From Emmonsiellopsis sp. PD_33 (taxonomy: Eukaryota > Ascomycota > Eurotiomycetes > Onygenales > Ajellomycetaceae): DNA of 64,000 nt. This document shows, piece by piece, positions 61,767 to 64,000 of this stretch. The stretch's first letter is position 1. Each line of letters begins with the position of its first letter. Under the pieces are notes generated by a model, which saw nothing but the letters and a program-made list of their open reading frames with translations, was not told the origin of the DNA and ran no database searches. The translations under genes and the position numbers were made by a program. The stretch spans positions 62,001-126,000 of the forward strand of contig JANTQF010000046.1 in NCBI GenBank assembly GCA_032988165.1. The letters are read 5' to 3'.

Positions 61767-62063
61767 TGTGAGGGCGTAGGCCGAATAGACAATGTGAAGA
61801 GCTTAATAGGAGAAATAGATTGGATGTAGATATAGCTAAGGTTAAAGGTAGGGTACCTGAAGGAAAGTAGCTAATTGCTGAGGTTTCTATATGTAGGAAC
61901 CTCAGCAAAGGTATATATACAATTATGTGATAACATAAGAAATGACTAAGTAAGGAGTGAGCATGGGGTGTTGACATAAGAGATGGATATACTCCAGGCA
62001 CATAGCATAGTTGATATGCACTAAGTGCAGTGATGATAAGGAGGTGCATGCTTGCACATGATA
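61767..62063 (-). repeat. 3' LTR of the second Gypsy copy
   Basis: 297 bp, beginning TGTGAGGGCG and ending CATGATA, the same length as the other two LTRs. Confidence 0.9.
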
Positions 62064-62979
62064 ATTACCCCCCCTTTTCTTATATTACTATTCTCAGTGA
62101 TTTGGCATTGTTGTGCTCATGGGTAGTAGCCTCTTTTGAAGGTAGCATGAAGTGGTGTAGGTCAGTTTCATAGTGTTGTTCAGATGTATAAGCCCTGAGA
62201 TGTCTTATTATGTCAGCTGAGCTTGAGGCATCTTGTGTATATACTGTGAGGTGGTTGTGAGTTATGCATGTCTGCATAAGCTGCAGGCAGGTTATACAAG
62301 TGTGTTGTTACTAGGGGTGCATTGTGCAAATACTTTGTTGTCTGGGGCTCCAGGGGAATCCTGATTTGAGTGTTATGTTGATTTATTACTATGAGAGAGC
62401 ATAAGAAGTATACTTCTTCAAGCTAGAGTCTCTCCCACTTTTTCTTCTTCTGTAACCCTCAAAATGCTCCTTGTGTCCCAAAGCCTGCTGCTACCTGCAC
62501 TATTTTGTTGCTTTTTTTGATTGTTTCTTTATTGATACCAACCTCTATACTATGTTATTTGTACCTATACCTTCTTCTTGTGCCATCAAGCATGCTGTAT
62601 CTCATGCTGCTGCAGCCCAATATCAGGTTCATCACTGACCCAATTTTATGTAAGTCTTTCAAGCTGATAGTATATGTGACTAGGGAAATGTACTGACAGC
62701 TTACATAGCTGGATTCCCTGCACTCACTGTCTTAGATAGCAGAAATAGGTGTTCATGGACCCTGCTAAGTGGTGTTGCCTGGCCCCAGGTGCCTGTGTCT
62801 GTTGTGTGCCTTGTGTGTGCATGTGCAAGCCTTGTGTGCTGGTAAGTCCAAGTGTGGAGTAGTTTTTTCCATGTCATATATTCCCTGAGCTTAAATTGAA
62901 AGGCTAACTGTATGATTAGCTCCCCACCTCCTCTGAACTCAACTATCTAATAGCACTTCAAGTACATATATACCTGTCT

Positions 62980-63650
62980 TGGGAGCTGAGCCTTTCTTAG
63001 GAGGAAGAGAAGGAGGAACTCTGGCAGCTAATGAAACAGCTATTAGCTCCCTGTGAGGAGGCACATTGCAAGCAAGCTTGTAACACTGCTCTTGTGGGAG
63101 AGAAGTTATACTACTACTACAAGGCAATATCTCTTGCCTCTGAGGCCCTGGAGGATGAGGAAGAGGAGGAGGAGGAGTAAAGAGAGGATGAGGAGGAGAA
63201 GGAGGAGGATTTAAGTGATAGGTGGAGTGATAAGCACATAGCATGCAACTCTGTGAGTCTGGAGCTTGGGGAGGTCAGAACCCTGCAGCCCCTTATAGGG
63301 GTTATTATTCCTGTGGGGGGTGGGGATGATGGGGAGGTTTGAGGGGGGATTGAGGAGGAGGAGGAGGAGTTCAAAGGGTTTTCAGACTGAGTCCTTATTC
63401 ATGGTGTGCTACTGGGGTGTTTCCTTTATCATTTTAGACATCTAGAGTAGTGGAGTTGGGTCTGCTGTTTTGCAAGATAGGAGGTGAGCTTGCCTTAATT
63501 GCAGAATGGGCCTTCTATTGTGGGCAAGTTGCTGAGTGTGCAAGAGGTATAGAGATGTGTGTGTGAAGTGCCTAGTTAGTATTTCCTTTTCTTTTTGAAT
63601 TCAAGAAGGCTTATGAGCAGATTCCATGATTTTGAAACTTTACTATCCAT
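62980..63650 (+). pseudogene. Antisense glutamate-rich ORF, second copy
   Basis: The counterpart of the frame at 21,580-22,240. Here it reads EALEDEEEEEEE, then EEEKEEDLSDRWSD, then CNSVSLELGEVRTLQPLIG. It keeps TGG where the first copy has TAG or TGA at two positions, showing that those stops are secondary. Confidence 0.5.
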
Positions 63651-64000
63651 TTCCCTTGGTGCTTTCTGGTAGTGTGGTGAGTTCCAAGCTCATTGTGCAC
63701 TAAAATTTGCACACAGGTCTTCTTGGATGCAGAAAATGAGCTCAGATCTTGTCAGATGCTTCTATTTCTGCTGCAGATGCTTTCTGGTGGTTTGATTTTC
63801 TTGCTGCTGAGCTTCTTGTTCTTGAAATATCTTAAATGCTTCTATGATGTTGATATTTTCCTCTAGTTCTCAAGTGTTGCCTGCAGGACCCCATTCAAGT
63901 CAGTAGACAAGATATTTATTCCCTTTTTACTTTGTCTTCCTAGTTTTTAATATTACCTCAACCTTGTATTCCTCTTCTCCATCAACAAGGTCTGGGCCTG

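Larger units (their letters stand above)
61767..64000 (-). mobile_element. Second Gypsy copy, cut by the window end
   Basis: It aligns along its whole length with 20,354-22,590, in the same orientation: 3' LTR, polypurine tract, antisense glutamate-rich frame and the region before integrase. Differences are mostly C/T and G/A. It is slightly less damaged than the nested copy, keeping CpGs at 61,773 and 61,782. Confidence 0.9.

Overview
The window is from the nuclear genome of a filamentous ascomycete (Pezizomycotina). Class Eurotiomycetes is my best guess, but I cannot confirm it. The evidence is short GT..AG introns of about 45-140 nt, a Zn2Cys6 regulator, an Msb1-type morphogenesis protein, a small RGG/GNIG-repeat protein of the DUF3602 type, an F-box/ankyrin protein, and long repeats carrying RIP-like C-to-T damage.

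There are two sharply different compartments. Positions 1 to about 19,430 are ordinary CpG-containing DNA with five genes: (1) a broken F-box plus ankyrin-repeat gene (778-3516, +); (2) an eight-exon Zn2Cys6 transcription factor (4409-7224, -); (3) a two-exon coiled-coil protein of unknown role (7880-8549, -); (4) a six-exon MSB1-like gene (12609-16082, +); (5) a four-exon DUF3602-like gene (17789-18482, -). For the three longer spliced genes, exon lengths sum to a multiple of three and each junction restores a recognisable reading frame.

From about 19,434 to the window end the DNA is a nest of old mobile elements with almost no CpG and many TAA/TAG/TGA codons inside otherwise continuous frames. 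The layers I can resolve are these. A Helitron (about 19,434-34,814, minus strand) has Rep and helicase motifs still readable and a second, spliced accessory gene. A complete Ty3/Gypsy element (20,354-27,764) has two 297-bp LTRs and a 5-bp duplication CTCAG, and sits inside the accessory gene. An AT-rich tract (34.85-42.5 kb) holds minisatellites, a foldback and a tnp2-type transposase remnant. A plus-strand block (42.9-57.6 kb) contains an unknown ORF, a SNF2-type helicase, a Plavaka/CACTA-like transposase and another unknown ORF. A 16-bp palindrome (consensus CTCAGCTTAAGCTGAG) recurs through that block, mostly between the genes. At the right end are a probable solo LTR and the start of a second copy of the same Gypsy element.

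Two insertions can be proved from the sequence alone. The Gypsy element splits the Helitron accessory gene. A 368-bp CpG-rich hAT-like MITE (52,047-52,414, 8-bp duplication CCTGCATG) splits the transposase; removing it with one duplication copy restores the reading frame exactly. The MITE is the only undamaged DNA in the 44-kb repeat block, so it arrived after the mutation process or was too short to trigger it.

The most unusual unit is the 42.9-57.6 kb block: transposase, SNF2 helicase and two unknown ORFs in one orientation, punctuated by the same palindrome. I propose it as one large DNA transposon with cargo. Its ends are not defined here.
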